Assembly (NCBI GenBank): GCA_014338405.1
Contig: JTDE01000164.1
Span: forward strand, 272,201 to 336,200
Direction of reading: 5' to 3'
Source of the DNA: Paragonimus skrjabini miyazakii
Lineage: Eukaryota; Platyhelminthes; Trematoda; Plagiorchiida; Troglotrematidae
Length of the DNA: 64,000 nt
In this document: piece after piece, positions 1 through 13,400 of the stretch
Numbering within the stretch: the first letter of the stretch is position 1
Layout: every line of letters begins with the position of its first letter
Notes under the pieces: model-generated
What the model saw: only the letters and a program-made list of their open reading frames with translations
The model's database searches: none
Told to the model about the DNA's origin: nothing
Program-made: the position numbers and the translations under genes

Positions 1-338
1 TTTTCAACCATAGGGGCACCCGTCTCATTATCAGGCTTGTGCGTTACGTCTGTAATCAAATGGGAAGTCTTTTGCGCAGAATAAAGACGAGAACTTGAGA
101 GTACAATGCATTAAAGGGCATATTGATGGGTAGTATGCTTTCATCGTTAGCTTATGAGACTGTAAACCCCGTCCTGATGTTGAGATCTTTAATGTATTGT
201 ATCAAGTCTTTGTGTTAAATATTCGGGCTGGTGACGACCTGCAGGTAATGGTTTCACAAACTGTATGAACACAAATCAGGCGTCCATGTGCTTTTTGCAT
301 ATGAGAAATCTGACTTCTGATGAGTAGTAGGGGATTTT
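1..338. other. No gene recognised
   Basis: I see no exon-like open frame, RNA gene or named repeat here. The right end, from about 310, already resembles the outermost tail of the hammerhead SINE-like family, read on the minus strand. Confidence 0.5.
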
Positions 339-470
339 GATTTTCATATAGATTGAACATCACCCACAATTGATCGCAGCTGTCGCATTCCCATGGACTT
401 TCCAGTCGGCCCCTTTCGAAAAGCGACAGCTGCGATCAATTGTGGGTGATGTTCAATCTATATGAAAATC
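339..470. repeat. Fold-back: perfect 48-nt inverted arms from a SINE-like tail
   Basis: Positions 339-386 and 423-470 are perfect reverse complements over 48 nt, separated by a 36-nt spacer. Each arm is the terminal part of the hammerhead SINE-like family found complete near 8.9, 28.4 and 53.3 kb. The spacer carries the next part of the same tail. A similar 20-nt stretch (ending in ATCTGACTTCT) lies on both sides, at about 299-318 and 459-479, and could be a target-site duplication or part of the tail. No protein is encoded. Confidence 0.9.
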
Positions 471-3439
471 TGACTTCTTATCTTATAAATCTGTAGAAGA
501 ATCTGGTGGCACTACACTGATCATGATCAGAGTTTCACGTGTTATTTCGACTCAACGTAAATTCATTTTTCAGCTGCTGTTTGTAACCGCCGTTCAGCAG
601 AATTTAAAATACAGAAAACCTTCATAGTGATTGCAAATTCTGACAAACTTTTCGTAACACAAGCACTCCAGTGTTTCCCGAGGTAGGTCTCAGAAATAAT
701 TTCAAAAACCGACGAAACCGTGATTGTTTGCTAACGTGATTGTCTCCAGTTTCCCTAGAAACGTGACGCGCAACCGTAATTACTTAATCAAGTTCATGAG
801 TATTTCACTAATCATACTTTTCTATCAGTTTTCTGTTAACTTCGACCCTTTTTAAGACGTCTTCTTGTTAGCAAATTTTTTAACTCCAGCTTGAAGTGGT
901 ATCAACTCCAACGCTGAAGATTTAAATCAATCTGGCGTTTCAATCAATCCCATAATTGGCTTAAACCCAGTTGCTCTTTAATCGATTCAAGTACATTATT
1001 TGAAAGTTACCGAAATCAACAGGTGTTCAATGAGGATACATAACTTTTCGCAATGGTTTAACATTGCTCTAATAATGTAAACTGGTCAATAATTAGAACA
1101 GACCTCCCGACGGAAATCGTATGACTAACAACTCTTCGTCACTGACATCACTCACACCACCTAAACACTTGATTGTAGTCCTTGCATTCGGATAAACTTT
1201 CTATCTTGAAAAGAAGTACTAGACCCCAGTTCTGCTATAGTAAGAGCTCTATATCAATGCATATCATTGCCATGTTTAGAATTAGACCTCCGGTCACTTT
1301 TTCATGAAGCAATCGTGGTAACTGCAATATCGCTGACCTCACAATAGGCAAGACCAAATTATCACATCTGAACGCTGAACCACTTTTGTCTGGAAGCACT
1401 GTGCAGTAATAGAAGTAACAGTAACATTTTATGACTTAAGTTCACTTTCTCTCATTCTAACCATATTTCCCGTTTCGTATACACTCGAGTTCTCATCTGT
1501 TGGATGTATCGTCCTCCATTAGTTTTTCTGGCGTTTTTTATCTAATGAGTGTAAGTTAATCTTCCAAGCACAAACAATTATAAAAATGCACGAAATCCTT
1601 GGTATACTCTTTATAAAGTTCACCATTATCGAGCAACTTACGGTTCACCAAAAGCTGCTCTCAAATGCTTACCTTCTGATCCAAATCATCGTCCATATAC
1701 TCCACTTTCTAAGGCCAAATCCATGTGACAAAACAGATTTTCATTTAAACCTTTAGTTTCCCATGCAGCAGCACAATCTTCTACTATAATGTCTCAGTTG
1801 GTTCTCGCTTAAAATTATATAGCCCCTCAAGTCACATACCTAGTATAATTGTCGGCTAGTCTCTTTTACTGTTCAGTATGTCTTCTTGTTCTGTTTGTTA
1901 AATATGAGGAGCGATATGATTATGTCACCGCTAACATTCCTCCCCGAGTTGCATATGGCTTTTGTGTACCTGACGAACCTAAACTATATACATATGCAGA
2001 AGATAGTTGAAAACAGCGAATTTTTTGTAGAAGTAACCTTCAACCTTCACAGTTACGACTTTGTATTAAATAAGAATGCGAAAATAAAAAAACATCTTCC
2101 TACAATCGTATTTCCAAGACTAATGTGATGCAGCCGTCTGAATGTAATAACTTTCGAAAAATTTCCAGTTACACAAACCTCTGTTGGTTAATTGTTGTTG
2201 AACCAGGTGATTCTGGCTACTGCATGCAAAATACTTTCAATGAGAACAGAATACTTACCTCAAGATTGCCAGGACATTGTGACCAACTGACAGTACACTG
2301 GATAAAATCACGTCTAAATTTTGCTCATTCTGCGAAACACCAAATTCATATCATTATATTGACGCAAAAGAACGCAGAATTGGACATTCTTTCAGTGCAT
2401 AATACATAAGACTACAGAGTTGCGACAGTCACGTGACCGCCCGTAAAACAATCCCGTTGATCGTTGGGACCAGTAACCCTTGACGACATGTGTCAAGGGC
2501 TTCTGCAAATAAATACTACCCAATACTTTAAGATCATGTGAATGGCAGTCTGATGGACATCCAAAGTTGCAGTTCATTTAACAACGCAAGCGCTATTTTT
2601 CCCCATCCGTATTGCAGTTTTTCTGTTTGATAACTATGGTTAGATTTCCCACATCTTAGTTCGGACTGGATATCCCTGTCAAAAGAATTTCGTGATGTGT
2701 GTTGGTCTGATGCCTCAGCGTACCCACCACTCGACAGTTATTGGTAATTGAGTGTGGACGCTGTTACCAAAGTCACTCCCATGTATGTTCTAATCAAACA
2801 GCCTGGACAACCTAAGCATAAAACCCAAGTTCGACGCTATACGAGATCAATACTGATAGTAAAGCGATCAGCTTGGAACACGCATCATTGTATTGAACCC
2901 GAAGACCATTAACTGGTTATGGTACACTCCACAACCTAACAAGAACAGTTGTGAAGGTCGAAAAACATCAGCATTAATTAGATCTGATTAACAGTTTTGT
3001 TGTCAATCCAAAACCATTCTACAGCACCGTTGCATCCATCACTAAAAGGCATTCCGCAGTCTCCCAATTGCGGGGTACAAGTGGGATAGCTGTCTCAACT
3101 ACAGAAACCGCCAACGCTTTTAGCAACCATAATCTGAGAGTGTTCGCTACCAGCTCCATAGAGTCGGTATATACATTTGGTACCTAAATTGTCGTTGTTA
3201 CGATGACAATTCTCTTCACACTAGACAGTGTGGTTCAAAATGTATTAAGACTTTTTGAACACAGACCTGTAGGTCCTGACGTCTAATTTCCTCTAGTGCT
3301 AAAGAAGTGCGCAAAAGGGTTGCCTGTGTCAATCTGTAAATCTTTACAATCAACCTCTCCGAGAAGATAAAAGTCCCAAAGTCCAGGAGACGTACGAAAT
3401 GTCGTCCATCTTTGAATGTGATGATCACAGTAAGCACGC
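471..3439. other. No gene recognised
   Basis: About 3 kb of AT-rich sequence with only short open frames in both directions, none with good splice borders or recognisable protein motifs. I see no tRNA, microsatellite array or known repeat. It could be intron or intergenic DNA. Confidence 0.5.
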
Positions 3440-4345
3440 TGTCTAAGGTTCGAGTGCACTGTTATCGGTTGCCTCAAAGGTAACTGGGAGTTTGATTGAC
3501 GACCACTTATGTAAGTACTTCATTTAGTATAAACCGCTGTCTAATATTCAACATGGATTTCGAAGACAATTCTTGTATATCACCAAAGTAATTGCTGATC
3601 AAAAAGATTGGACAAAGGCGGCTGATGAAGACAATTCAGTTCTTGTGGTTTTTCTAAACTCCTCCAAAGTTGTCAACCGAGTAGTTCATTTAATGATCTG
3701 GGTGAAGCCTCGTAATCATGGTATAAAACTCCCCCAATTCTGCGACACGCCGATTACGTCCAACATGACCGCCTCAACACAGAAGCAAACGCGGCTCTTC
3801 AAATTGGTACTGTGCGTCCAGCGGTATGCATCAAGGTACCATACCGGGGCTTCTACTCTCTGTTCTGTTCGTTTTCAAAATTCAAGGGCTTGCCAATTCT
3901 CCGTTGCTATTATACGCTAACGACGCAAAAGTTGATGCATGGTAGTCATTGTGACTGAAGGCGAGAAACTTTGGAGTGCTCTATATATAGTTCTTCAGAA
4001 GGCCATGGAAAACCACCTCCGATATCAGACTGCTAAACGTAAATTGATGCACCTCCATAATTCGGGACGCACAGACTATCTTTTGAAAAGCAAACAACTG
4101 CGTATTTCCACTCGCGAGCATGACTTGGGCAGGATCGTTTAAAGTGATCGTAGCTTGTCTCCTAACAGTTTGTGGATAGCTAAAGTAACCGAGCCGGTAC
4201 TTGGGTTGTTCACCAGAATGTTTGGTTAGTTTAATTCATACTGTTCCAGCATGTTCAATCCACCGGTGTGCACCCATTTTTAGTTAACTATCCGAGCTTG
4301 TCGTCCATATCTTTTGAAGGGCTTTACTTCTGTCGGAAAGGTACA
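3440..4345 (+). mobile_element. CR1/Jockey-type non-LTR reverse transcriptase relic
   Basis: Frame-shifted remains of a reverse transcriptase from a CR1-like non-LTR retrotransposon. A leading stretch reads SVASKVTGSLIDDHL, followed by QHGFRRQF, DWTKAADEDNSV and VVFLNSSKVVNRV, which corresponds to RT motif A (normally VVFLDFSKAFD). After a frameshift, 3820-3840 reads SGMHQGT (normally SGVPQGS, motif B) and 3913-3924 reads YAND, a damaged YADD catalytic box. The end, near 4140-4330, still resembles the thumb region (EHDLGRIV, then VLGLFTRMFG). Endonuclease and 3' end are not recognised. The catalytic motif and frames are broken, so it must be inactive. CR1 versus Jockey is my reading of motif spacing. 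Confidence 0.8.
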
Positions 4346-7300
4346 CCGTAGACCTTTACCCTACCCATGTATGACGCGCAAACTCTAGCTTTTATCAATG
4401 CACTAACGGTAACGTTCATCAACCCTAATAGCCCTTAAGAAAATTATATGTGCCTGACAAAAATAACTAGTTTAAGAGTAAATCACTAAAATTACATTAA
4501 CTGAGCTGTTTGACTCGCGCAGGCTACGCCTTTATTGTTTGTGTGTGTGCCTAATCTGGAGCAGTTTGCCAGATTCTATTGTAACTGCGTCACCAGTAGT
4601 TGGCTTCAGGCAGGGACTTTGTGAGTCTTCAGATAACTTTCTCATTGGGATCATTGCAACAGATTGGAAATAACTTTTATCTCTCGTGGTTTATGCTAGT
4701 CGACTGCTGTCTGCTGCATGTTACGTTCCAGTTGTTACGTATTTGTTAGATAATGGTTGTCCTCTATTTCACTCGCTAACGTCTAATTTTCTCTTTCGCA
4801 GTCCTTGGGTTGCTGACCCTCTGAAACTGAGACGATCTTCCTATTTTTCTTTTCTTTTCAAAACGCCCAACGCATGGTTGAATGCATTCAAGCGTTGTCA
4901 GCTTTCTTTGTCCTGTAGTCTTTATGTAAACCATAAAAATAGTTCTCACTAGCTGCAAGGTGGTTGTTTGTCATAATGTTTGAGCTTCATGAATGCCAAC
5001 CTGTTGTCTCAATTGCTACAGTCAATCTTCTGGAGGCATAAGTTTCGCCTTGATGAAAATATTTCAGTCACGTCTTTGTACGTTCTTATCTCTGCTGCGA
5101 AATGACCATAATTAATCTAGGTGTATGACCAGTCACGTAATGAGCACTCTTCGCGAGGCTAACAGCACTCTGCCGATGAACAATGACAACCAGACATGTA
5201 TGAACACAGTTCACAGTGTGACTTTTCAAGCTTCCGAAGTAGACACAACGAGACATTGTTACCTCGACTTGGTCATTGTTGTAGAAGGGATGTTGTTGGT
5301 CTGTTGTCCGTAGGGTTGCGTAATGAAACTTCATTAATGGCACGAGTTATCGCTTGTCACTACCCGTACAGAATTCGCGTGGGTCAACGGCAAGTATAAG
5401 CAAAACCAAATGGCGTTACCTTTACAGAATAGGTATACGCATATGTTAGTTGCTTACCTCGATTAGTCAAAGATTTTGTTCGTTTAAGTACTTTGGCCTC
5501 CCTTACTTGTTAGCATTGTCTAACCGGTGAGTGTTGACGTTAATTTTGTTTCTCACAATCGGATTTATCGATTTATTGAACTTCCTGTGGTAATGTGAAT
5601 ACTTTCTAGCATGTTTTTAGCCTGCGAATTTTGTCTCGCATTTCGTGACCAATCAATCGATTTGCAAATCAGCACACAGCAGAAACATCTAAAGTACTAT
5701 TCTGTCTTTCCAGTTCACTCACGTGCAAGCAAACACATCTGAGTCACAATGATGGTGCCATTGTTCTGGCTGTCAGCAGTCTTGGTAATGACAAACAAAG
5801 ATACATTCACTTCAAATAAATGACAGTATACCTCACGTAAATGAACCGTTAACTTGGAGACCAGAGACAGTGGAACTTAGTAGAGCAAATAGTGGAATTC
5901 TCAACTACATAAACGTCGCCTAATGTTCATTGTCATAGTCCACTCTCGCCTGCAACGTAATATTCGGGTTTGTCGTATGTAGTCAAAAATTGAGGAGCTT
6001 TTTGAAAATATCTGAAGGCAGGTCATCAGGACTGTCGTTTACTTTGTTCAAGCAGTCGTAATACTAAGTCAGTTTTTGATGGGTTACTGTCTCATGAGAG
6101 TAAACATAAGCCGCACCTAGAAAATCTTCCGCACTCAGGATCAACCGCGAGCAGACTCCATATTACTAACAGGGATTAAAGACTTCTATGGTAATCCTCC
6201 GGAAGTAGCTTAGTGAACGAACAATCTTCCATTCAGTTAGGTCCCGTCCGAACTGAAACACATATTCCATAACACATATTCCATAAATCTGCCACGCTAT
6301 TAGTTCGCTGTGTTCTCGTATCCAGTAGTCAACAGAACTCTTCGCTGGTCACCTGCTGCCAGGTTTCTTATTTTCTAACACCACCCATCCGTAATTTGAT
6401 ATTCAATTAACCAGGGCATTCTTCGACCAGCTCATAAATTAGAAAAAACTTGTCCCCCCTAATAATTCGTTTAACATGGAAAGGATATTACAAATTTCAC
6501 GAAGTGACTCTATTTGGTATACTCTTATCAACTACGAACGTGTAATTCTCGAAGTTAAAATAGACGGACATTTGAGATGAAAACAAATGAATAGTTACCC
6601 ATGATTTCTTAAATTCACCTTGACCGCGGTTGTAAAAACCAAGACGGGGGTAATGAAAGTGTCAAATCATTTCTGACACACAACAGAGGTTTGTGTCATG
6701 GAATTATCAAGGCGTCAATAACCGTGAGCAGTTTCGCCCGGTTACACGTTGTGGTCATATGGAACGATGAAATTATCTTGGCCGCGTTTGATTTGAGTGA
6801 AGGGCTTAGTGATTGATGATACAGAGCTTCGGCTGACTGGCGCATGGCTAGTGTCCGGTTGACTTAATGAGTGGAAGATGTGCAGCGTTTAACTATCAAG
6901 CGTCACAACCAATTGCGCGCTCACAAAAAACCCAACTTGCCCTTCAGAAGAAGATAGTATGCACTGGTTTGCTCTATACAGACGAGAAACTGATGTTAAA
7001 GAAGGATGTACTCTCGAATTGAGTTTAGATTGGACCTGTACTGCCTCCCACCTACGTCTCAGTGGGCGCACCGGAAGTCTGTCATTGCTACCGATCAATT
7101 AGCTCGCTTCCTATCCGTCGGACGTTCATTATATCTATTTGTTCACCTTCAGCTGCAAAGATATATACTTTGAGAGGACAGACAGACGCCTGGAGAACTG
7201 GACGAAGGAACACCTACCGTAATGATCGTCCCAGTAGATGAGTTATAACCAGGGTCAAGGTGACTAAGAAATAATGGGCAACTTTTTATTTGTTTTTATC

Positions 7301-8829
7301 TCAAATATCCGTGAGCTCACTTTCCTGTCCACGCTACGTTTGGTTTCGTAGTTTTTAACCCGTCAGTTGTACCGATAATGGACCTAAGATTGGTTCATTT
7401 GGTGGTTATATCACCGAATAGTATTTTGGTCAAAAACTGCTAGCACACCGCCGATTCGCTGGATCAGACAAACTGCAAACACTGCATTATTCGTAATTAG
7501 ACGGAGTTGGAGGCACGTTAATCTCCAACATCACCACATTGAGCAGAGTACTAACAAAAACCGTCTTCATATACCTCAACCGACTGATACTGGATATCCG
7601 TCTGTACACTGTGCCATTAATTGGAGGTACATCCATGATGTGACTGAATTCCTACCACACTCCTCAACCGTGAAGCTGCTGTGTCAAAACTAGATGTTAT
7701 CAGGAGGTTCCAACTTCCTTGTGGAAACAATTGAGGTTGAACAAGCCCGTCAACCTACTCATCATGGGAAAGTACCTCGTTATCTGCAATAGCGGATTTG
7801 ATGGACTCTAAAGTAAATTCTCAGGTTTAGTCAAACTGACCAACGGGCTTAGCATACTTTATAAATCATAGTGGCAAACGGTCTAGATGTGACATTTTTA
7901 AGTGACCAGGTATGATGCTGTTAGTGATAAACTAGGAGTCAGATAATTAAACACGGTTTCTACTACTGCTTCGAGTCCGGCCAAACTTGAATAACCTTAC
8001 TCATAACCAAATCATCTGTTTTCTGTTCTTTACTGTTATTCTCGGACAAGCCACTTTTTAAAACCGAGACGTAATATTGAAACGGATATTATATCAAGTA
8101 AATTAGAACGGAATTTCTAAAGCGGCATTTTCAGTCGTTAGAGTTCAGACCCATGTAGCCCAGCTAATTTTTAAAACACGTTTTCGCTGAAGTGTTGGCA
8201 AGCAATCTAACAAAATATTTCACTACCTTTAAAATGTATATAAAATCTCACTCACATAAAAAATAACTCAATCTTTCACTTCCAGTGGCATTCTATCGAG
8301 TTCTTTGTGTAACAGTACCAATTAGCATGTTAGTGAAATTCAGCCGTTCGCCTCAGGGTTCCTTACTGGCAAACGCTTAACTCTAATTAAATTTGTAAAA
8401 CATATAACTCGGGAAGGTCAAACATCTTCAGAGCAGTAAAAATGTGGATCGATATTTGCCCTACTTTCAGTTACGGCACGCAAGTATATTGTTAACTCTC
8501 CCAGAGTATAACGGAAGTACTTGATCGATCCGTTCAGTGGTTCCATATGACCCGTCTGCATACAGGTTAATTCTGATTGACTGGTTAGCAGACCTCTTCT
8601 TCCGACCGACCCAAATTCACAGTAAACCTTTCCGTTAATGTGATATGCATTTGGGCGAAATGTACACCCAAATATGTTCCGCGTACTACCCACAAATTGT
8701 CCAGTGTTTTATCACACTACTGCATAAAGTCAAGTAACCTAAACACTACTTCATTTTCCAAGATTGAAGTATGCCATAAATATAGTGACATTCAAACAGT
8801 ATATTAAAACTAACAGTATTTCATAAATA
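4346..8829. other. No gene recognised
   Basis: No convincing exon or RNA gene. The only repeat noted is a 14-bp perfect tandem duplication at 6258-6285 (ACACATATTCCATA twice). Several open frames of 60-90 codons occur on both strands, but they lack splice borders and coding character. Confidence 0.5.
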
Positions 8830-9338
8830 ATCACCCACATATATTGAACATCAGTCCAGTCGGTCCCTTTAAAAAAGAAGCACTAGACTCGAGTTTCGTT
8901 CTCATTAGAGTTCGTCAGCAGTGCACATCCGCTCAATAAGCTAATGATTTCTGTGATTTCAACCTGGAGGGAAGTTCTAGTCGAGGGGTCATCGATTGGA
9001 GTTATCAGGACAGTTACTGTGTCTCCTCTCGGTGCGATCGGGCAACCTGATCATTACTCACAAGCAAAAGTGGTTGAGTGTTCACATATGATAATTCGGT
9101 CGTGCCTAACGTGAGGTCAGTGGCGCAATGGTCAACATGGTTGCCTCATGAAAGCGTGGCCGGAGATCTAGTCCTGGCTGTGGCAAGGATGTGCACTACT
9201 GACGAGGTCTAATGAGAGAGTTTAATGTTTCATTTCGAAATGGGCCGACTGGAAAGTTTATGGGAATGCAAAAACTATGATCAATTGTGAGTGATGTTCG
9301 GTCTATCTGAAAATCAAAAATCCTCTACTAATCATCAA
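8830..9338 (+). mobile_element. Hammerhead SINE-like element (Sm-alpha-like), copy 1
   Basis: Non-coding element of about 0.5 kb. The left 100 nt (about 8830-8928) is an inverted copy of the element's own 3' part, including its ACTCGAGTTTCG segment. The plus-oriented body follows. It carries a Pol III A-box-like TGGCGCAATGG (9121-9131) and a weak B-box-like GGAGATCTAGTCC (9162-9174), then CTGACGAG (9199-9206), the 5' core of a hammerhead ribozyme. The expected CGAAAC, 12 nt downstream, is decayed to AGTTTA. The tail ends in an A-rich TGAAAATCAAAAATCC stretch. In Schistosoma the Sm-alpha family is known to combine a Pol III promoter with a hammerhead; membership here is inferred by resemblance. 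Confidence 0.75.
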
Positions 9339-10358
9339 TAAATATTCACCCGTAAATATCTGTGGATCAGGCTGATAAGCCACGCTCACCTAACTTTTTG
9401 TAAAGTGCTTCAGCAACGTTTCAACCGGTCGTCTAGACTGAACTTACACAAATAGTTTTTTTCTGTTGAAAACTTGCCACATGGAATCGTTAAAACGATT
9501 CCTTTAAGATTTGGGATTTTGTGATAAAGTAAATGAATCCGATCCATTTCAAATAAGTGTCGTGCGTTTAACAAAGTTTCATACTTTCACAACATCAAAA
9601 AGATTTTATTATACAATTAAAAATGCAGCTGCATTTTTGCGGGTATTTCTGAATTGTTAAACTAGTTAACAATGTTTCCGGGTGTTTTTAGTGAACTGTG
9701 ATCATGTGAGATTAAATGAACAGAAGATAGGAAATTTTGTTAACAAGATATTTGTACACATTAGTCATCAATTGCTCGAGATGAACGGCACCAAAAACAG
9801 CAGTTAAAACTAAAGCATTTTATAGTTGTGGTCACAGATGAAATTCTATGTTCTACTACTACCCCATAGTCGATTTTTTACCATCGTGAATTTAATCCCT
9901 AATAACGTTAAACACCTCCATTTGGATTTGGACGACCTTGAAGTACTCCGTTCATATACAGTCTACAATACCGCATGACGAAAAAACATCGTGTGTAAAA
10001 AAATGTGGTTCGAGTTCTTATGTAAAGCACTGTTTTTGTCGACAAGAACTGGAGGGTAATGGTTGATTACTAAGGACTTTTACTGAACTGTAATGACTCG
10101 TCAAGGTCACCCGTGTACTGTGTATCAATCAAGTAAACGTCAATTAAGCCGTTTATTAAATTTTTGCTCGGGTTGCTGGTCCAACAGCGCGACGCTCGAG
10201 TATTCATCGATTTAATCTTCCAAAGATCAAATTCATACAAAGAAGTTATATTTTTTTAAATATCAAATATATTTTGTTTACTTTAACTGAATCGAAATCT
10301 GAACTGCCTCTGTTATTAAAATCATAAACTCCTTTCCTGTTACGCTTACTTTGCTCAG
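9339..10358. other. No gene recognised
   Basis: AT-rich stretch without a recognisable exon or repeat. Its right end, a pyrimidine-rich tract of about 20 nt ending in CAG, serves as the acceptor of the exon at 10359. Confidence 0.5.
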
Positions 10359-10457
10359 AGCGTGATCCAATTACGTTGAAGGGTGATTTTGGAGAGGAAC
10401 TGGACATCCTTCGACCACATGGGGGACGACCCTTGAACCGATCAGACCAGGCCACAG
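10359..10457 (+). CDS. Candidate exon, 99 nt, R-D-P-I repeat unit
   Basis: Part of an unrecognised multi-exon gene. A strong acceptor (ttacttttgctcag-like tract ending at 10358) and a strong donor (CCACAG followed by gtaaga) bound exactly 99 nt. Only one frame is open throughout: two bases, 32 codons, one base, so both ends are phase 1. It reads RDPITLKGDFGEELDI, then a GGRP-x-N turn. It aligns without gaps to the exon at 19598, sharing RDPI, a central G-[DE]-F-G-x-E-x-[LW]-D and GRP. That agreement, in an exon of identical length 9 kb away, is the best evidence that both are real. No catalytic motif or membrane segment is visible. An antisense open frame of 69 codons overlaps but lacks an equally good acceptor. 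Confidence 0.7.
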
Positions 10458-13400
10458 GTAAGAGTTAGCCTCCAGCATTCGGCAGGGTTCTCCTTAATAT
10501 AGAATTAGCGCCTCAGCCCTGTAATGGGTATCTCACCAAAACCATTTTTAACCAGTAGTTACACTTCAGGTTACACTTTCTTCGCATGACCACAGCTATT
10601 GTCCAATTTCTCAAATGTTCACATTTACGAAAGGAGACAATAACTTTAAAGTTGAAAGCACTGTCTGTGTTCAGAGGAACATGTATGCATTTAAGGACAA
10701 ATATTGAGGCAAGTGAGGTCAACGGTAGAATGGGATGCAATTAAAATTTATCTGAAAGAGTGGGGGGATATTTCAATTTTGAATGTCTGATAAGAGTTAT
10801 TTGGTCCGTACTGATGTCTGTCTATCCAGCCACCAATACAAATTAATTTGATCGATTACAGAATGCGTCTAGACTACTTGCAACCGAAATATCAGCTTCC
10901 ATTTAGATTTAGTTTTTCCTCTGTACTACTAATTACCGGCGCAGTAAAATAAACGCTAATAGAAAGAAAAAGTATGAAATAATTACTTCTAAACTTTAAG
11001 CGGCATCTTCTTGGTATAAACCTAATTTACAAATGGGTTGGATAGGAGACAACTTCTAAAACTGACTATGTCCTTATCTGAGAATTCAACAACAAGCTGC
11101 TCACATTTTACAAAAACAGCCAAGCTATAAACGAACGTGAGACATAATCGTAAAAACAATTTTCCTATTAATCATACTGTTTCGCGTCAGTAATTGAACT
11201 GCTTCTTATAAAACTCGCTCAGATAACAGCAACATTTAAACCTCTGGACCTCATTGGTCATTCTCTCACCTAAAGTCTTCAGTTACCGACTCTGTGACCC
11301 GTCAAAGGAAATTAACCAAATCTTCACTGGCCAACCCCCCGAGTGAATGGCCTCATTTCTGTATCCCAAGTCACCTCCCACTTTAAACAGTCGGCCGCAA
11401 CATCGGTGGAAATCAATTTGTGCATCAGACGCTAGTTAGTATATTTAGTCTGTTGTCCAAGTACCTAAGTCTGTGCGTACTTAATGGGGGAACAAGGGAG
11501 TTCATTTAGCCATCGCTACCAAGCACTAGTATCCTAACCCTAAAGTTGTCTGCCTTCTGGTATCAAGTGATGCAAGCGATCGAACACATATATTTATGTA
11601 CAATCGTTTGAAATAGGCCCACGTCTACTAATATGGGCTGTTAGGCTCTGCAGCTGTAATGTAGTATAGTACTCATATTTGTCTAAGGCATCATAGAGGT
11701 GCCTCTTTGTCCCCATAAGTGTTCCAGATTAGCGAATGTCGCCCTATCTTTGGAAAAGTGGACCTCAATTTCATTCCCTATATCTTCGCCACTGACGGTG
11801 TAACTTACTAATTAAACAAATCGTTCATCAACCTCCACAACCTCACTATCTAACATTAAACCTCCGTAATCACTACAATCTGGCAACCGCAAAACGCATT
11901 CTAAAATATTTGGAAGGGTAGGAACTGATGCTCAGCGTCATCTATGCTATTCAGAATTGTCAAACAACGCTCCGTCTTTAATATAATTAAGATCAGTCAG
12001 TCTTCCAAAAGGTAAGAGGTCCACGTTGTTATCTTGTGGGTGCCACGAAGTCTTCCACTATTTTGTGTATGATAAAATTGAGCAAAAAATGACTAGAGTG
12101 AGCAGTCATGACGCACATAGCTCTTGGCGCTCAAACTATCAGACAGTAAACCATAGATTCTAGCCTGATAGGATGCGCGGGAATAAAGCGCCGACAGTAT
12201 GGTCACAAAAGTGTTTAGTACGTCTAAATGACTCTACAGGTTAGGTCGATCAAATGAATCGAACACACAATTACAGTAAAGCAAAACTGCAGTTTCTTGA
12301 CCAGCGGTATTTAGTGAAACAAATGGAAAGACAAAGGTTGCGTCTGATGTCTAACAACTCTAAGTATTTTTAAGATTTAATATTTGTTTGCGTTGTACGC
12401 CACAATACCTGTTTCATAGGTGGTCAATGTGATTTGAGTCCTGTGGTTATTAGGTTCCTCGGGGCGAGAACTGATAAATCTGTTTTTAGGATGGTTTGGG
12501 TACTTATGTTTTACCAACGGCAACAGCTAGTCGTTGTTATCAGTGGGGTCGTTGTCCAGCGAATATAGGAACAAGCCAAGATGCCGATGCCCGTTCTGAG
12601 TTCAAGTACGTGCTTCAGTAAGAACGACAGTGCTGAATGAAGCCACATCGATGTCTAAAACTAGGGCTGAATAAAATTAATCTGTGCTAGACGTACAAAT
12701 ACAACGGCCACTCACCATTTTCTAAGCGAAGTGATGCTAACTCAAACTTGCCACCTAAATGAGACTTGGTCTCCCCAAGGCAGTCGGCTTCATATACTTA
12801 GCCAGTCTGATTGTATCACGTATATGTGACGACACAAAGTTAGTAACCACATCTGAGTAAAAGGCCTTCTTTACATGGATTTCACCGCAGATTCTTGGAA
12901 CATAGGTAGACAGTGAAACACTTACCGAAGACTTGGTAACCAGAGCTGACTTGAACAAAACTTTTCAGACCCAAAGTTTGTTGTTCATGGGAATCCAGCC
13001 TATCACTATGATTGAGAAAGTTGTTCTTGGGACTATGTCGAGTCCAACCCGACCAGTAGCAGTGGCAAAGAAATCCTTTGAAGTGTACAGTTAATACTGA
13101 TTAGACAGAGCGGAGGCCTTCTGCTCGACACCTTAATTACAGTCCTGTATTCTAGTCTTCAGAACACAGCAGACATCGACATTTAACGGGTTTAATCTCC
13201 ATGCAACAAGGGTCTGCCAGCTTCTTCATTTCAAAGTGTGTACGTTGACACCACCTGTAATAATTCGTGTTCTTGACCTACATGAGGGGAATCGGAGGCT
13301 TGGTAGTGGGATCTGCCAGAACAATGTTACTGAGCTTATTCATATCTGTTGTAGTAATCGTAGAATTATAACCGGGAATGGGACCTGGGAGAGTAGAGGA

